Shown here: in pieces, positions 17,106-29,245 of the stretch | How the letters are laid out: each line of letters begins with the position of its first letter | Numbering within the stretch: position 1 is the first letter of the stretch | Source: SCGC-AG-212-J23 sp036406675 | GTDB lineage: Bacteria > Pseudomonadota > Gammaproteobacteria > Burkholderiales > SG8-39 | DNA length: 64,000 nucleotides | Direction: 5' to 3' | NCBI GenBank assembly: GCA_036406675.1 | Contig: DASXAO010000076.1 | Coordinates: forward strand, 1-64,000 | Translations under genes and position numbers: made by a program | The notes under the pieces: generated by a model | The model's database searches: none | What the model was told of the DNA's origin: nothing | Seen by the model: only the letters and a program-made list of their open reading frames with translations

Positions 17106-17133
17106 GCGCCAGATGCCAGACGGCACCTGGCGC
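17106..17133 (-). other. Hairpin in the 23S-5S spacer
   Basis: The spacer holds a 28-base hairpin, GCGCCAG/CTGGCGC outside and TGCC/GGCA inside an A-C mismatch with a 4-base loop. It probably takes part in processing of the 5S precursor. The remaining spacer to 17270 shows no gene. Confidence 0.5.
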
Positions 17134-17270
17134 AAATAAGAACGAAGAAGTGAAGTTGGGTCCCCGGCAGAATCACTCGGGGACGACAAACTGGGTAGAG
17201 ATTGATGAACTGAGTAATGCGCCAAGCGCCCTCACCGTTTGAGAAGCATCTTTCGATGCTCACGGTTATA

Positions 17271-20160
<2,890 letters not shown>

Positions 20161-20310
20161 TATAACCCTGAGCACCTTTGGATGAAGGTGCGCCGCTCGG
20201 ACCGGAACAGCATCCGACGGGCTATAGAGGCGCTTGGTACAACTCTCAATGCAATCATTACCCAGACGAATCCGGTTTGAGGGTCCGGATTCGCTTCACT
20301 TCTTCCAAAT

Positions 20311-20322
20311 TGTTAAAGAGCA
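20311..20322 (-). promoter_or_regulatory. boxA antitermination site in the 16S-23S spacer
   Basis: The minus strand reads TGCTCTTTAACA, an exact boxA consensus, between tRNA-Ala and 23S. It recruits NusB/NusE to keep polymerase processive through the rRNA genes. Confidence 0.85.
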
Positions 20323-20394
20323 GCCGAAACAAGATCACTGCGAAGCGCAACGAGGAAACGCGCTTGGCGCTGATCTCGCATGAACGGTAAAAAC

Positions 20395-20470
20395 TGGTGG
20401 AGCCAACCGGGATCGAACCGGTGACCTCCTGCTTGCAAAGCAGGCGCTCTCCCAGCTGAGCTATGGCCCC
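20395..20470 (-). tRNA. tRNA-Ala (UGC)
   Basis: A 76-base cloverleaf from GGGGCCATAGCTCAG to the encoded CCA end. The anticodon loop CTTTGCAAG gives TGC. It lies in the 16S-23S spacer as in most betaproteobacteria. Confidence 0.96.
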
Positions 20471-20543
20471 GGATCCGAGCAACAGACCGAGCAACCAGGA
20501 AAACGTGGTCTGTCCCTGTTTTTCGTCTTCCTCGGAAAGGCGC

Positions 20544-20620
<77 letters not shown>

Positions 20621-20647
20621 CTGCCGTGTCGTGCTGCAAATTGAGCA

Positions 20648-20667
20648 CAGCCGATAAGTGTGGGCGC
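20648..20667 (-). other. 3' arm of the 16S RNase III processing stem
   Basis: These 20 bases are the perfect complement of 22374-22393 on the other side of 16S. The pair forms the long stem cut by RNase III to release pre-16S rRNA. Confidence 0.85.
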
Positions 20668-20686
20668 GAGAACTTCCGGTTTTCTC

Positions 20687-22224
<1,538 letters not shown>

Positions 22225-22373
22225 TAAAAGCTTGACCTGCAAATTACTTACTGCTGTGCATCACTCAAAGTAAACGAGGTTTACTTCTCTGTGAGCACTT
22301 GCTAGATGCTTTGCCGCTTGCAGTCAGGACGGTGAAGTCCAGTAAAAACCTGCGCGCGGCGCCATCAGCTCAA

Positions 22374-22393
22374 GCGCCCACACTTATCGGCTG
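22374..22393 (-). other. 5' arm of the 16S RNase III processing stem
   Basis: Twenty bases in the 16S leader complementary without mismatch to 20648-20667 behind 16S. The leader between here and 22225 shows no other recognisable element. Confidence 0.85.
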
Positions 22394-22398
22394 CGAAT

Positions 22399-22410
22399 TT
22401 TTAAAGAGCG
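22399..22410 (-). promoter_or_regulatory. boxA antitermination site in the rRNA leader
   Basis: The minus strand reads CGCTCTTTAAAA, close to the boxA consensus. It lies one base past the initiator tRNA, so the tRNA belongs to the same leader transcript. Confidence 0.75.
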
Positions 22411-22411
22411 T

Positions 22412-22488
22412 TGGTTGCGGGGAGAGGATTTGAACCTCTGACCTTCGGGTTATGAGCCCGACGAGCTGCCAGACTGCTCCACCCCGCG
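22412..22488 (-). tRNA. Initiator tRNA-fMet (CAU)
   Basis: A 77-base cloverleaf with anticodon CAT (GGGCTCATAACCC). Initiator marks are present: the unpaired C1-A72 at the acceptor end and three G-C pairs at the foot of the anticodon stem. CCA is encoded. It is the first gene after the rRNA promoter. Confidence 0.95.
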
Positions 22489-22503
22489 CCCGAAGAGTCA
22501 AAG

Positions 22504-22533
22504 ATTATAGCGAGCCCCGGGAGGGGGTGTCAA
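22504..22533 (-). promoter_or_regulatory. Consensus sigma-70 promoter of the tRNA-fMet/rRNA operon
   Basis: On the minus strand a perfect -35 TTGACA (22528-22533) and a perfect -10 TATAAT (22504-22509) are 18 bases apart. Start of transcription would fall about 8-10 bases before the initiator tRNA. The -35 also forms part of an imperfect hairpin (GGGGGTCA...TGACACCCCC) just behind the upstream gene's stop. Confidence 0.85.
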
Positions 22534-22549
22534 CGATTTGTGACCCCCG

Positions 22550-23503
22550 TCACTCTGCCGTCGCTCCGCTGAGGCGGACCACGCGCGCCCATTTCGCGGA
22601 TTCGGCTTGAATCCAGCGCGAAAACTCCTGCGGCGTGCCGGCGACGACATCGAACCCCTGTTTGCCGAGGAGCTCTCGCAGCTCGGGCCGCCGCATGCCG
22701 CGCGCGGTCTCGGTGGTAATCCGATCCACTACGACCGGGGACAGGCCAGCGGGTCCGGCGAGGCCGATCCAGGCGAGCGATTCGAGCTGCGGCAGCCCGA
22801 GCTCGGCCACGCTCGGCACATCCGGCGCGAGGCTGCTGCGCTTCAACGCGGTGACCGCGAGCGCGGTCATCTTGCCGGCCTTCACGTGCGCCAGCACCCC
22901 GGGAACGATGGCGAACATCGCCTGGATGTTCCCGGCCAGCATGTCGGTCACTGCCGGGGGAAACCCCTTGTACGGCACATGCACGAGATCCACGCCCGCG
23001 TCGCTCTTCAGGAGCTCCATCGTGAGGTGCGAGGCGCTGCCCGCGCCCACCGAGCCGTAGGAGAGCTTGCCGGGGTTGCGCTTCGCGTACTCGACGAACC
23101 CCTTGAAGTCCTTCAGCCCGAGCGAGGGCTGCACCACCAGCATCTGCGGCGCCGTCGCGAGGAGCGACAGCGGCGCCAGGTCCTTGTCCGGATCGAAGGG
23201 CATCGTCTTGTAGAGGGCCTTGTTGATAGCGAACACCCCGTTCGTGCTGACGAGAAGGGTGTAGCCGTCGGGCGAGGCCTTCGCCACCGCGTCGGCGCCG
23301 ATATTGCCGCCCGCGCCGGCGCGGTTCTCCACTACGAAAGGCTGGCCCATCGACTCCTGCAGCCGGCTCGCGAGCGCGCGGCCGACGATGTCGGGGGTCG
23401 AGCCCGGCGGGAAGGTGACGATCACGCGGACGGGCTTGGAGGGGTAGGTCTGACCCCACGCGGGGACGGTCAACGCAATCAACAGGAGAAGAAGAAGGCG
23501 CAT
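22550..23503 (-). CDS. TctC/Bug-family periplasmic binding protein
   Basis: A 317-residue protein with a cleavable signal peptide (cleavage near WGQ) and the Bug signature: YPSKPVRVIVTFPPG, the AGAGGNIGADAVAKASPDGYT segment and VPYKG. Such proteins bind carboxylic or aromatic acids in the periplasm. The ATG at 23503 overlaps the permease stop, so it is the last gene of an ABC-transporter operon, which is unusual because Bug receptors normally work with TctAB. It may add a second ligand specificity or simply be co-expressed. Confidence 0.88.
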   Translation of the reverse strand: MRLLLLLLIALTVPAWGQTYPSKPVRVIVTFPPGSTPDIVGRALASRLQESMGQPFVVENRAGAGGNIGADAVAKASPDGYTLLVSTNGVFAINKALYKTMPFDPDKDLAPLSLLATAPQMLVVQPSLGLKDFKGFVEYAKRNPGKLSYGSVGAGSASHLTMELLKSDAGVDLVHVPYKGFPPAVTDMLAGNIQAMFAIVPGVLAHVKAGKMTALAVTALKRSSLAPDVPSVAELGLPQLESLAWIGLAGPAGLSPVVVDRITTETARGMRRPELRELLGKQGFDVVAGTPQEFSRWIQAESAKWARVVRLSGATAE

Positions 23504-24318
23504 CAGATTTTCTCGGTCTCTCCACCGCGGGGCTGCCACACGAGAAGCCGGTTTTCGGCGAGCGTCACTATCCAGTCGAGCACGAGGGCAAATGCCGTCA
23601 GCACGACGATGCCGGCGAACACCGAATTGATGTCGAAGGTGCCTTCGGCCTGCAGGATCACGTAGCCGACGCCTTCGGCCGAGCCCAGGTACTCGCCCAC
23701 CACCGCGCCGACGAACGCGAGGCCGACGGAGTTGTGCAGGCTCGCGAACACCCAGCTCATGGCGCTCGGCACGTACACGTGGCGCAGGAGCTGCCGGTCG
23801 GACGCGCCCAGGATGCGCGCGTTGGAAAGCACCGTGTGGCTCACCTCGCGCACCCCCTGGTAGACGTTGAAGAACACGATGAAGAAGACGAGCGTCACGC
23901 CGAGCGCGACCTTGGAGGCCATGCCCAGCCCGAACCAGACGCCGAAGATCGGCGCGAGGATCACGCGCGGCATCGAGTTCAGCGCCTTGATGTAGGGATC
24001 GAGGAGCGCCGACGCGGTGGGGCTGAGCGCGAGCCACAGGCCCATCGCCAGGCCGAGGACCGTGCCGACGACAAAGGCCATCAGCGTCTCGAGCAGCGTG
24101 ACCCAGAGATGGCGGTAGATGGAGCCCGAGGAAAACCACTCCCAGATCCGCTCGAACACCTTGATCGGCTCGCCGAAGAAGAAGGCCGCCTTGTCGGGGT
24201 TGTCGAAGTAGATCGGCGGCAGCAGCGTCGGGCTCGTGGCGACGTGCCAGACCACGAGCACGGCGGCGAACAGGCCGAGCTGCCACCAGCGCAGGCTCCT
24301 ACTGATTCTGGCGGGCAT
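23503..24318 (-). CDS. ABC transporter permease, NitT/TauT (SsuC) type
   Basis: A 271-residue membrane protein with about six helices and the BPD_transp_1 EAA-like loop (ARILGASDRQLLRHVYVPSA). The family imports nitrate, taurine, alkylsulfonates, or precursors such as hydroxymethylpyrimidine and aromatic acids. The gene overlaps the ATPase stop by 20 bases and the Bug gene start by one base, so all are translated together. Confidence 0.9.
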   Translation of the reverse strand: MPARISRSLRWWQLGLFAAVLVVWHVATSPTLLPPIYFDNPDKAAFFFGEPIKVFERIWEWFSSGSIYRHLWVTLLETLMAFVVGTVLGLAMGLWLALSPTASALLDPYIKALNSMPRVILAPIFGVWFGLGMASKVALGVTLVFFIVFFNVYQGVREVSHTVLSNARILGASDRQLLRHVYVPSAMSWVFASLHNSVGLAFVGAVVGEYLGSAEGVGYVILQAEGTFDINSVFAGIVVLTAFALVLDWIVTLAENRLLVWQPRGGETEKI

Positions 24319-25096
24319 AGCTCTTGAGCACCTCGGCTTTCATGGCGTGCCAGATCCGCGTGTGGAGCTCGATGAAGCGCGGCGCGAGCCTCACCTCGGC
24401 GACGTCGCGCGGGCGCGGCAGGTCGATCGCGAACTCGCCGATCGGGTGCGCCTCCGGGCCGGCCGAGAGCACCACCACGCGGTCGGAAAGCGAGATCGCC
24501 TCCTCGAGGTCATGGGTGATGAACAGCACCGACTTCCTGTTCGCCGACCAGATCTCTAGCAGCTGGTTCTCCATCAGATGGCGCGTCTGGATGTCGAGCG
24601 CCGAGAACGGCTCGTCCATGAGAATGATCTCGGGATCGAGAATCAGCGTCTGCGCGAGCGCGACCCGCTTCCGCATGCCGCCGGAAAGCTGGTGCGGATA
24701 GCGTGCGCCGAAGCCGCCGAGCCCGACCCTTTGCAGCCACCGCTCCCCCTGCTTCCTTGCATCGTGCGAGTCGATGCCGCGGAATTCGAGCCCGGCGGTG
24801 ACGTTGGCGAGCGCCGTCCGCCAGGGCATCAGCGCCTCGCTCTGAAACAGATATCCCGCCTTGCGGTTGAGCCCCGCGAGCGGCTCGCCGGACACGCGCA
24901 CCGCTCCGGCCGAGGGCTGAAGCAGCCCGACCGCGACGTTGAGGAGCGTCGACTTGCCGCAGCCGGTGGGACCGACCACCGACACGAACTCGCCGGGCGC
25001 CACGCGCAGCGTCGTGTCGCGGACGGCGGTATAGCGCGCGCCGTCCTGCGACACGAACGTGACCTGGATGCCCTCCAGCGCGAGCGCCGCGTGCAT
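24299..25096 (-). CDS. ABC transporter ATP-binding protein, NitT/TauT type
   Basis: The 265-residue ATPase has Walker A GPTGCGKST, signature LSGGMRKR, Walker B ILMDEP with the catalytic Glu, and the switch histidine in FITHDLEE. A GGGGAG site precedes the ATG at 25096. It powers the permease that follows, taking solute from the binding protein encoded 20 bases upstream. Confidence 0.92.
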   Translation of the reverse strand: MHAALALEGIQVTFVSQDGARYTAVRDTTLRVAPGEFVSVVGPTGCGKSTLLNVAVGLLQPSAGAVRVSGEPLAGLNRKAGYLFQSEALMPWRTALANVTAGLEFRGIDSHDARKQGERWLQRVGLGGFGARYPHQLSGGMRKRVALAQTLILDPEIILMDEPFSALDIQTRHLMENQLLEIWSANRKSVLFITHDLEEAISLSDRVVVLSAGPEAHPIGEFAIDLPRPRDVAEVRLAPRFIELHTRIWHAMKAEVLKSYARQNQ

Positions 25097-25116
25097 CTCC
25101 CCCTCCCCGCCTTCGC

Positions 25117-26133
25117 CTAGTACTTCTTGCCGAGCTTCGCGTGCGCTTTCTTCACGAAGTCGTTGGTGTAGGTCTGCGCCAGGTTGATCGCCTCGGGCTT
25201 CACTGCCGGGTTGAACGAGGCGAGCGCCTTGAGCGTGGTCTTCGCGCCCGCGTCGCTGAAGTAGCCGTCCTTCGAGTAGGCGGTCTTCACGTTGTTGTAG
25301 GCGAAGAGGTACATCGCCTTGTTGCCGAGGAGGTACTCCTCCGGCACGGTGGCGAGGATCTGCTGCGGCGAGGCTTCCTGCATCCACTGCAGCGCGCGCA
25401 CCGTCGCGGTGGCCAGCGCCTGCGCCGTGCCCGGGTTCTTCTTCACGAACTCGACCGGGGCGTACAGGCTCGCCGCGGGCATCGGGCCGCCGAAGAGCTT
25501 CTGGGTGCCCTCGGGCGTGCGCGTCTCGGCGATGATCCGGATCTTGCCGTCCTTCTCCAGCATGGTCATGGCGGGATCGGTCTGCGACAGCACGTCGACC
25601 TTGCCCTGCTCCATCGCCGCGATCACGGTCCCGCCCTGGCCGACGCCGATGATCGCCACGTCGGTGGGCTTGAGGCCGCCCTGCGCCAGCACGTAGTTGA
25701 TCACCATGTTCGTGCTCGAGCCCGGCGCGCTCACGCCGACCTTGAGGCCCTTCAGGTCCTTCGGCGACTTGTACTTCTCGGCCAGCTTGGAGGAGATGCC
25801 GACGCTGATCTGGGGCGCCGCGCCCATGAGCACGAACGCCTGGAAGCTCTGCTTGCGCGCCTGCATGTTGATGGTGTGCTCGTACGCCCCGGCGACCACG
25901 TCCGCGCTGCCGCCGACCACCGCCTCGAGCGAGCGCGTGCCGCCGGCGAAGTCGCTGATGCGCACGTTGAGGCCCTCGTCCTTGAAGTAGTTCAGGCGCT
26001 CGGTGATGACCAGCGGCAGGTAGTAGAGCGCCGACTTGCCGCCGACCGCAATGTGCACGTCGCGCTTCTCGATCTGTTGAGCTCCTGCCCCGCCGGCGAG
26101 CGCGAGCGCCGCCAAAACCGCGAACCAACGCAT
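25117..26133 (-). CDS. ABC transporter substrate-binding protein, NitT/TauT (SsuA/NMT1-like)
   Basis: A 338-residue protein with a signal peptide (cleavage near GAGAQQ) and the two-lobed SsuA/NMT1-like fold: the N-terminal ALYYLPLVITERLNYF region and EGLNVRISDFAGG segment are typical. It should deliver a small organic ligand to the permease and ATPase encoded after it. The ligand cannot be read from sequence. It is the first gene of the four-gene operon ending in a Bug receptor. Confidence 0.9.
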   Translation of the reverse strand: MRWFAVLAALALAGGAGAQQIEKRDVHIAVGGKSALYYLPLVITERLNYFKDEGLNVRISDFAGGTRSLEAVVGGSADVVAGAYEHTINMQARKQSFQAFVLMGAAPQISVGISSKLAEKYKSPKDLKGLKVGVSAPGSSTNMVINYVLAQGGLKPTDVAIIGVGQGGTVIAAMEQGKVDVLSQTDPAMTMLEKDGKIRIIAETRTPEGTQKLFGGPMPAASLYAPVEFVKKNPGTAQALATATVRALQWMQEASPQQILATVPEEYLLGNKAMYLFAYNNVKTAYSKDGYFSDAGAKTTLKALASFNPAVKPEAINLAQTYTNDFVKKAHAKLGKKY

Positions 26134-26190
26134 GACCCGATTCCTCCTCGCTGTAAGTGCTGGAAATCTTACGTGCTGGCAAGAAAAATA

Positions 26191-26802
26191 CTATATCCCG
26201 CGGCGGTCCAGCAGCGCTTGCGAGATCGTCCCGGCGTCGACGTACTCGAGCTCGCCGCCGAACGGCACCCCGCGTGCGATGCGGCTCACCCGGATGCCGC
26301 GCGGGCGCAGCATCTCGGCGATGTAGTGCGCCGTCGCCTCGCCCTCGTTGGTGAAGTTGGTGGCGAGGATGACCTCCTGCACCTCCGCGGCCACGCGGGC
26401 CTGCAGCCGGTCGAGCCCGATGTCGCGCGGGCCGACCCCGTCGAGCGGCGAGAGCCGGCCCATGAGGACGAAGTACATGCCCGAGTAGCTCAAGGTCTGC
26501 TCCACCATGGCGAGGTCCGCCGGCGTCTCGACCACGCAGAGCAGCGCCGGGTCGCGGCGCGGCGAGGCGCACAGCGCGCAGACCGGCTCTTCGCTGAAGT
26601 TGTTGCACTTGTCGCAGCGGCGCACCGTCTGGAGGGCGGCGCCCAGCGCCTCGGCCAGCGCGCCGGCCCCGGCGCGATCGTGCTGCAGCAGGTGGTAGGC
26701 CATGCGCTGCGCCGAGCGCGGGCCGACGCCCGGCAGCGCGCGCAGCGCCTCGACCAGGCGGGAAAGGCCCGGCGCGGTGGGGACGCTGTCGCGGTTTCTC
26801 AA
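26191..26802 (-). CDS. recR: Recombination protein RecR
   Basis: A 203-residue protein with the N-terminal helix-hairpin-helix (LPGVGPRSAQRMAYHLL), the four-cysteine zinc finger (CDKC and CALC) and the Toprim domain (LLCVVETPADL, then ATNFTNEGEATAHY). RecR with RecO loads RecA onto gapped DNA. The start is a TTG at 26802 that overlaps the ybaB stop as TTGA, giving tight coupling. The position behind dnaX and ybaB is the conserved bacterial arrangement. Confidence 0.96.
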   Translation of the reverse strand: MRNRDSVPTAPGLSRLVEALRALPGVGPRSAQRMAYHLLQHDRAGAGALAEALGAALQTVRRCDKCNNFSEEPVCALCASPRRDPALLCVVETPADLAMVEQTLSYSGMYFVLMGRLSPLDGVGPRDIGLDRLQARVAAEVQEVILATNFTNEGEATAHYIAEMLRPRGIRVSRIARGVPFGGELEYVDAGTISQALLDRRGI

Positions 26803-27122
26803 AAAGGAAGCTTGAAGCCGGCGGGAAGGCCCAGGCCCGCCGTCATGCCGCTCATTTTCTCCGCGATCGTGGCCTCGACCTTGTGCGCGGCGTCGTTGAA
26901 GGCGGCGGCGATGAGGTCCTCGAGCATCTCGCGGTCGTCGCCGACGAGCGAGGGGTCGATGGCGACGCGCTTCACCTCGTACTTGCAGGTCATCTGCACC
27001 TTGACCATGCCGGCGCCCGACTGGCCTTCGACCTCCATCGTGGCGAGGCTCTCCTGCATGCGGCGCATGTTCTCCTGCATCTGCTGCGCCTGCTTCATCA
27101 GCTGCCCGATATTGCCTTTCAT
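26799..27122 (-). CDS. ybaB: YbaB/EbfC nucleoid-associated protein
   Basis: A 107-residue protein with the family pattern: helical N-terminus rich in Met/Gln (LMKQAQQMQENMRRMQ), central VKVQMTCKYEVKRVAIDP sheet and a C-terminal helix with glycine-rich end. It binds DNA as a dimer and is usually cotranscribed with dnaX and recR, as here (ATGA overlap with dnaX, TTGA overlap with recR). Confidence 0.95.
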   Translation of the reverse strand: MKGNIGQLMKQAQQMQENMRRMQESLATMEVEGQSGAGMVKVQMTCKYEVKRVAIDPSLVGDDREMLEDLIAAAFNDAAHKVEATIAEKMSGMTAGLGLPAGFKLPF

Positions 27123-28651
27123 TTCTCGCGTCCCCGGATGGAAGAATCGACCACTTTCGCGTCGAAGATGTTGACGAGGTCCTGCACGAAGCCGTCGCCC
27201 TGCACCGACTTCACCGCCTCGGCGCGCCGCACCTCGCGCTCGCTCGCCTCGAGCGCGGCCGCGCTCACGCCCGCGACCTCGCCCACGGCGACGCTGACCC
27301 GCACCGCCGTGCCCAGGTGCTGGTCGAGCGCGGCCTTCAGCTTGTCCACGTAGGCGCGGTCGGCGAGATATGCCTTCGCCTTCGGCACGACCAGCTCGTA
27401 GATACCGCTCTCCTGGCGCTTGAGCTCCGCATTGCGCGCGAGCTCGCGCGCCGCTCCCGTGACCGCGAGCTCGCGCACGAGCTGCGGCCAGTCGCCCGAA
27501 TTCGCCGCTTTGGGCTTCGCAACCGGTCGCGCCGCTTCCGGCTTGGGTTGCGGCGAAGCCTTGCCGATTCCTTCCGGCCGGAAAGCGATCATGCGCAGCA
27601 CGCTCATCAGAAAGCCGGCATGCTCGTCGGGCGCGAGCGGAAGGTCCTCACGGCCCTGCAGCGCGATCTGGTAGTAGAGCTGGACCGATTCCGGATCGAG
27701 CTTGCCGGCGAGCGCCGACAGCCGCTCCGGCTCGGGAAGCTCTTCGAGCGCGCCTGGAACCGACTGCGCGAGCGCCATGCGCAGAAGGAGGCTCGCGAGA
27801 TCGGCGAGCGCCGCGTCGAACGACAGGCTCCGCGACTGCATTTCGCTCGCGATCGCCACCGCGCCCGCGGCGTCGTCGGCCGCCACGCACTCGAGCAGCC
27901 GCACGAGGTAGCCCTGGTCGATGGCGCCGAGCATCTCGCCCGCCGCGGCCGCCGCCACGCGGCCGCCGCCGTGCGCGATCGCCTGGTCGAGCAGCGAGAG
28001 CGCGTCGCGCATGCTGCCCGCCGCCGAGCGGGCGATGAGCTGCAAGGCTGCGGCTTCGAACTGGATGCCTTCGGCCGACAACACCTTCTCCAGGTGAGAG
28101 GCAATGGACGCGGGCGGCATCTGCTTCAGGTTGAACTGCAGGCAGCGCGACAGCACCGTCACCGGGATCTTCTGCGGGTCGGTGGTCGCCAGGATGAACT
28201 TCATGTGCTCGGGCGGCTCCTCCAGCGTCTTCAGCATGGCGTTGAAGGCCGAGCTCGACAGCATGTGGACTTCGTCGATCACGTAGACCTTGAAGCGCCC
28301 CCGCGTCGGCGCGTACTGCGCGGTCTCGAGGAGCTGGCGCATCTCGTCGACCTTGGTGTTGGTCGCCGCGTCGACCTCGAGGAGGTCGACGAAGCGGCCG
28401 CCGTCGATCTCCACGCAGGCCGAGCACTTGCCGCAGGGCTGCGGCGTGATGCCGGTCTCGCAGTTCAGGCACTTCGCCAGGATGCGCGCGAGCGTAGTCT
28501 TGCCCACCCCGCGCGTACCGGTGAAAAGGTAGGCGTGGTGCAGACGCTTCTGCTCGAGCGCGTGGCGCAGCGCGCGCACGACGTGCTCCTGCCCCACCAG
28601 GCTGCCGAAATCCCGCGGCCGCCACTTGCGGGCAAGTACTTGATAGCTCAT
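27119..28651 (-). CDS. dnaX: DNA polymerase III subunits gamma/tau
   Basis: A 510-residue clamp-loader ATPase with Walker A GTRGVGKTT, the zinc module with four cysteines (CETG, CGKC, SAC region, about residues 64-82), DEVHML Walker B and the SRC sensor (VLSRCLQF). The C-terminal part is shorter than E. coli tau and ends in a domain matching the tau polymerase-binding region. It loads the beta clamp and ties polymerases together at the fork. The signal recognition particle RNA gene lies just upstream on the same strand. Confidence 0.96.
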   Translation of the reverse strand: MSYQVLARKWRPRDFGSLVGQEHVVRALRHALEQKRLHHAYLFTGTRGVGKTTLARILAKCLNCETGITPQPCGKCSACVEIDGGRFVDLLEVDAATNTKVDEMRQLLETAQYAPTRGRFKVYVIDEVHMLSSSAFNAMLKTLEEPPEHMKFILATTDPQKIPVTVLSRCLQFNLKQMPPASIASHLEKVLSAEGIQFEAAALQLIARSAAGSMRDALSLLDQAIAHGGGRVAAAAAGEMLGAIDQGYLVRLLECVAADDAAGAVAIASEMQSRSLSFDAALADLASLLLRMALAQSVPGALEELPEPERLSALAGKLDPESVQLYYQIALQGREDLPLAPDEHAGFLMSVLRMIAFRPEGIGKASPQPKPEAARPVAKPKAANSGDWPQLVRELAVTGAARELARNAELKRQESGIYELVVPKAKAYLADRAYVDKLKAALDQHLGTAVRVSVAVGEVAGVSAAALEASEREVRRAEAVKSVQGDGFVQDLVNIFDAKVVDSSIRGREK

Positions 28652-28669
28652 CGCTTAGTCAGAATTCTA

Positions 28670-28765
28670 GGCGAGCCCGAACCCCGGCACTTGCAGTGGC
28701 CGGCTGTGGCTGCTTCCTTCCGGACCTGACCAGGTTCACCGAACTGCAATGCGGGGAGGCCCGCC
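28670..28765 (-). ncRNA. ffs: Signal recognition particle 4.5S RNA
   Basis: The minus strand carries the universal SRP apical core, with GGTCAGGTCCGGAAGGAAGC and GCAGCC. The ends GGCGGGCC and GGGCTCGCC fold into the long terminal stem. It is the small bacterial form of about 96 bases, 18 bases before the dnaX start. It binds Ffh to target membrane proteins. Confidence 0.95.
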
Positions 28766-28789
28766 GGCTCCCATTGTAAGTCATCCATT

Positions 28790-28950
28790 TCGCGAAACGG
28801 TGCCGGCGCGAAAGGCGCCCGTCAGCTTGCAGCAAGGCCTTCGATGGCGGTCGGGGCTATGGTGGAGCCGGTACCGAATCCTCCTCCATCGCGTGGAGCA
28901 CGCGCGATGGTTTCAACGCCCTGCGGCGACCCCGCGGGGCGTTTTCTTTT
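28790..28950 (+). ncRNA. Candidate structured small RNA ending in an intrinsic terminator
   Basis: Between ffs and the next plus-strand gene there is no frame, but there are successive inverted repeats: GGCT/AGCC near 28855-28870, CCATCGCG/CGCGATGG at 28886-28910, and the terminator at 28917-28950. A plus-strand transcript must end there, before the gene at 28974. The 5' end is not known; the start given is only where structure begins. No Rfam class was recognised. It could instead be an attenuator or leader upstream of the small membrane protein. Confidence 0.4.
28917..28950 (+). terminator. Strong intrinsic terminator on the plus strand
   Basis: A ten-base-pair stem CGCCCTGCGG / CCGCGGGGCG with a five-base loop is followed directly by TTTTCTTTT. 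No plus-strand protein gene lies upstream before the minus-strand ffs and dnaX, so it ends a non-coding transcript or attenuates the gene at 28974. Confidence 0.8.
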
Positions 28951-28973
28951 CAGGCCTCTGCTAGCATCGCCGC

Positions 28974-29201
28974 ATGCAAATTTCCGCCGCGCTCGCGGTG
29001 TGGCTGTGCGCAGCGTTCGCGCTGATCTGCCTGGGCTTCGCCTTCTCCGCGTTCTCCGGGCTGGCCACGCTCACCGAAGCCGCCGACCGCGACATCTCGG
29101 CGGGCTACGGCTGGTTCTGGGTTTTTCTCGCCTGCATCGCGGCGCTCTTCGGCGTGCTTTCCTGGCTCATGAAGGTCGGCAAGCTCGGCAATTCCGACTA
29201 G
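28974..29201 (+). CDS. Small two-helix membrane protein (75 aa)
   Basis: The ATG at 28974 starts a 75-residue protein with two hydrophobic helices (about residues 3-30 and 45-66) and a short charged loop between them (TEAADRDISAG). The ribosome binding site is not obvious. Family not recognised. It follows a plus-strand terminator by 23 bases, so its expression may depend on read-through or a promoter inside the upstream structured region. Confidence 0.6.
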   Translation: MQISAALAVWLCAAFALICLGFAFSAFSGLATLTEAADRDISAGYGWFWVFLACIAALFGVLSWLMKVGKLGNSD

Positions 29202-29245
29202 CGCCGCTCAGGGCGAAGTGCTCGGCCGTTCCGGTGTCTCCTGGC

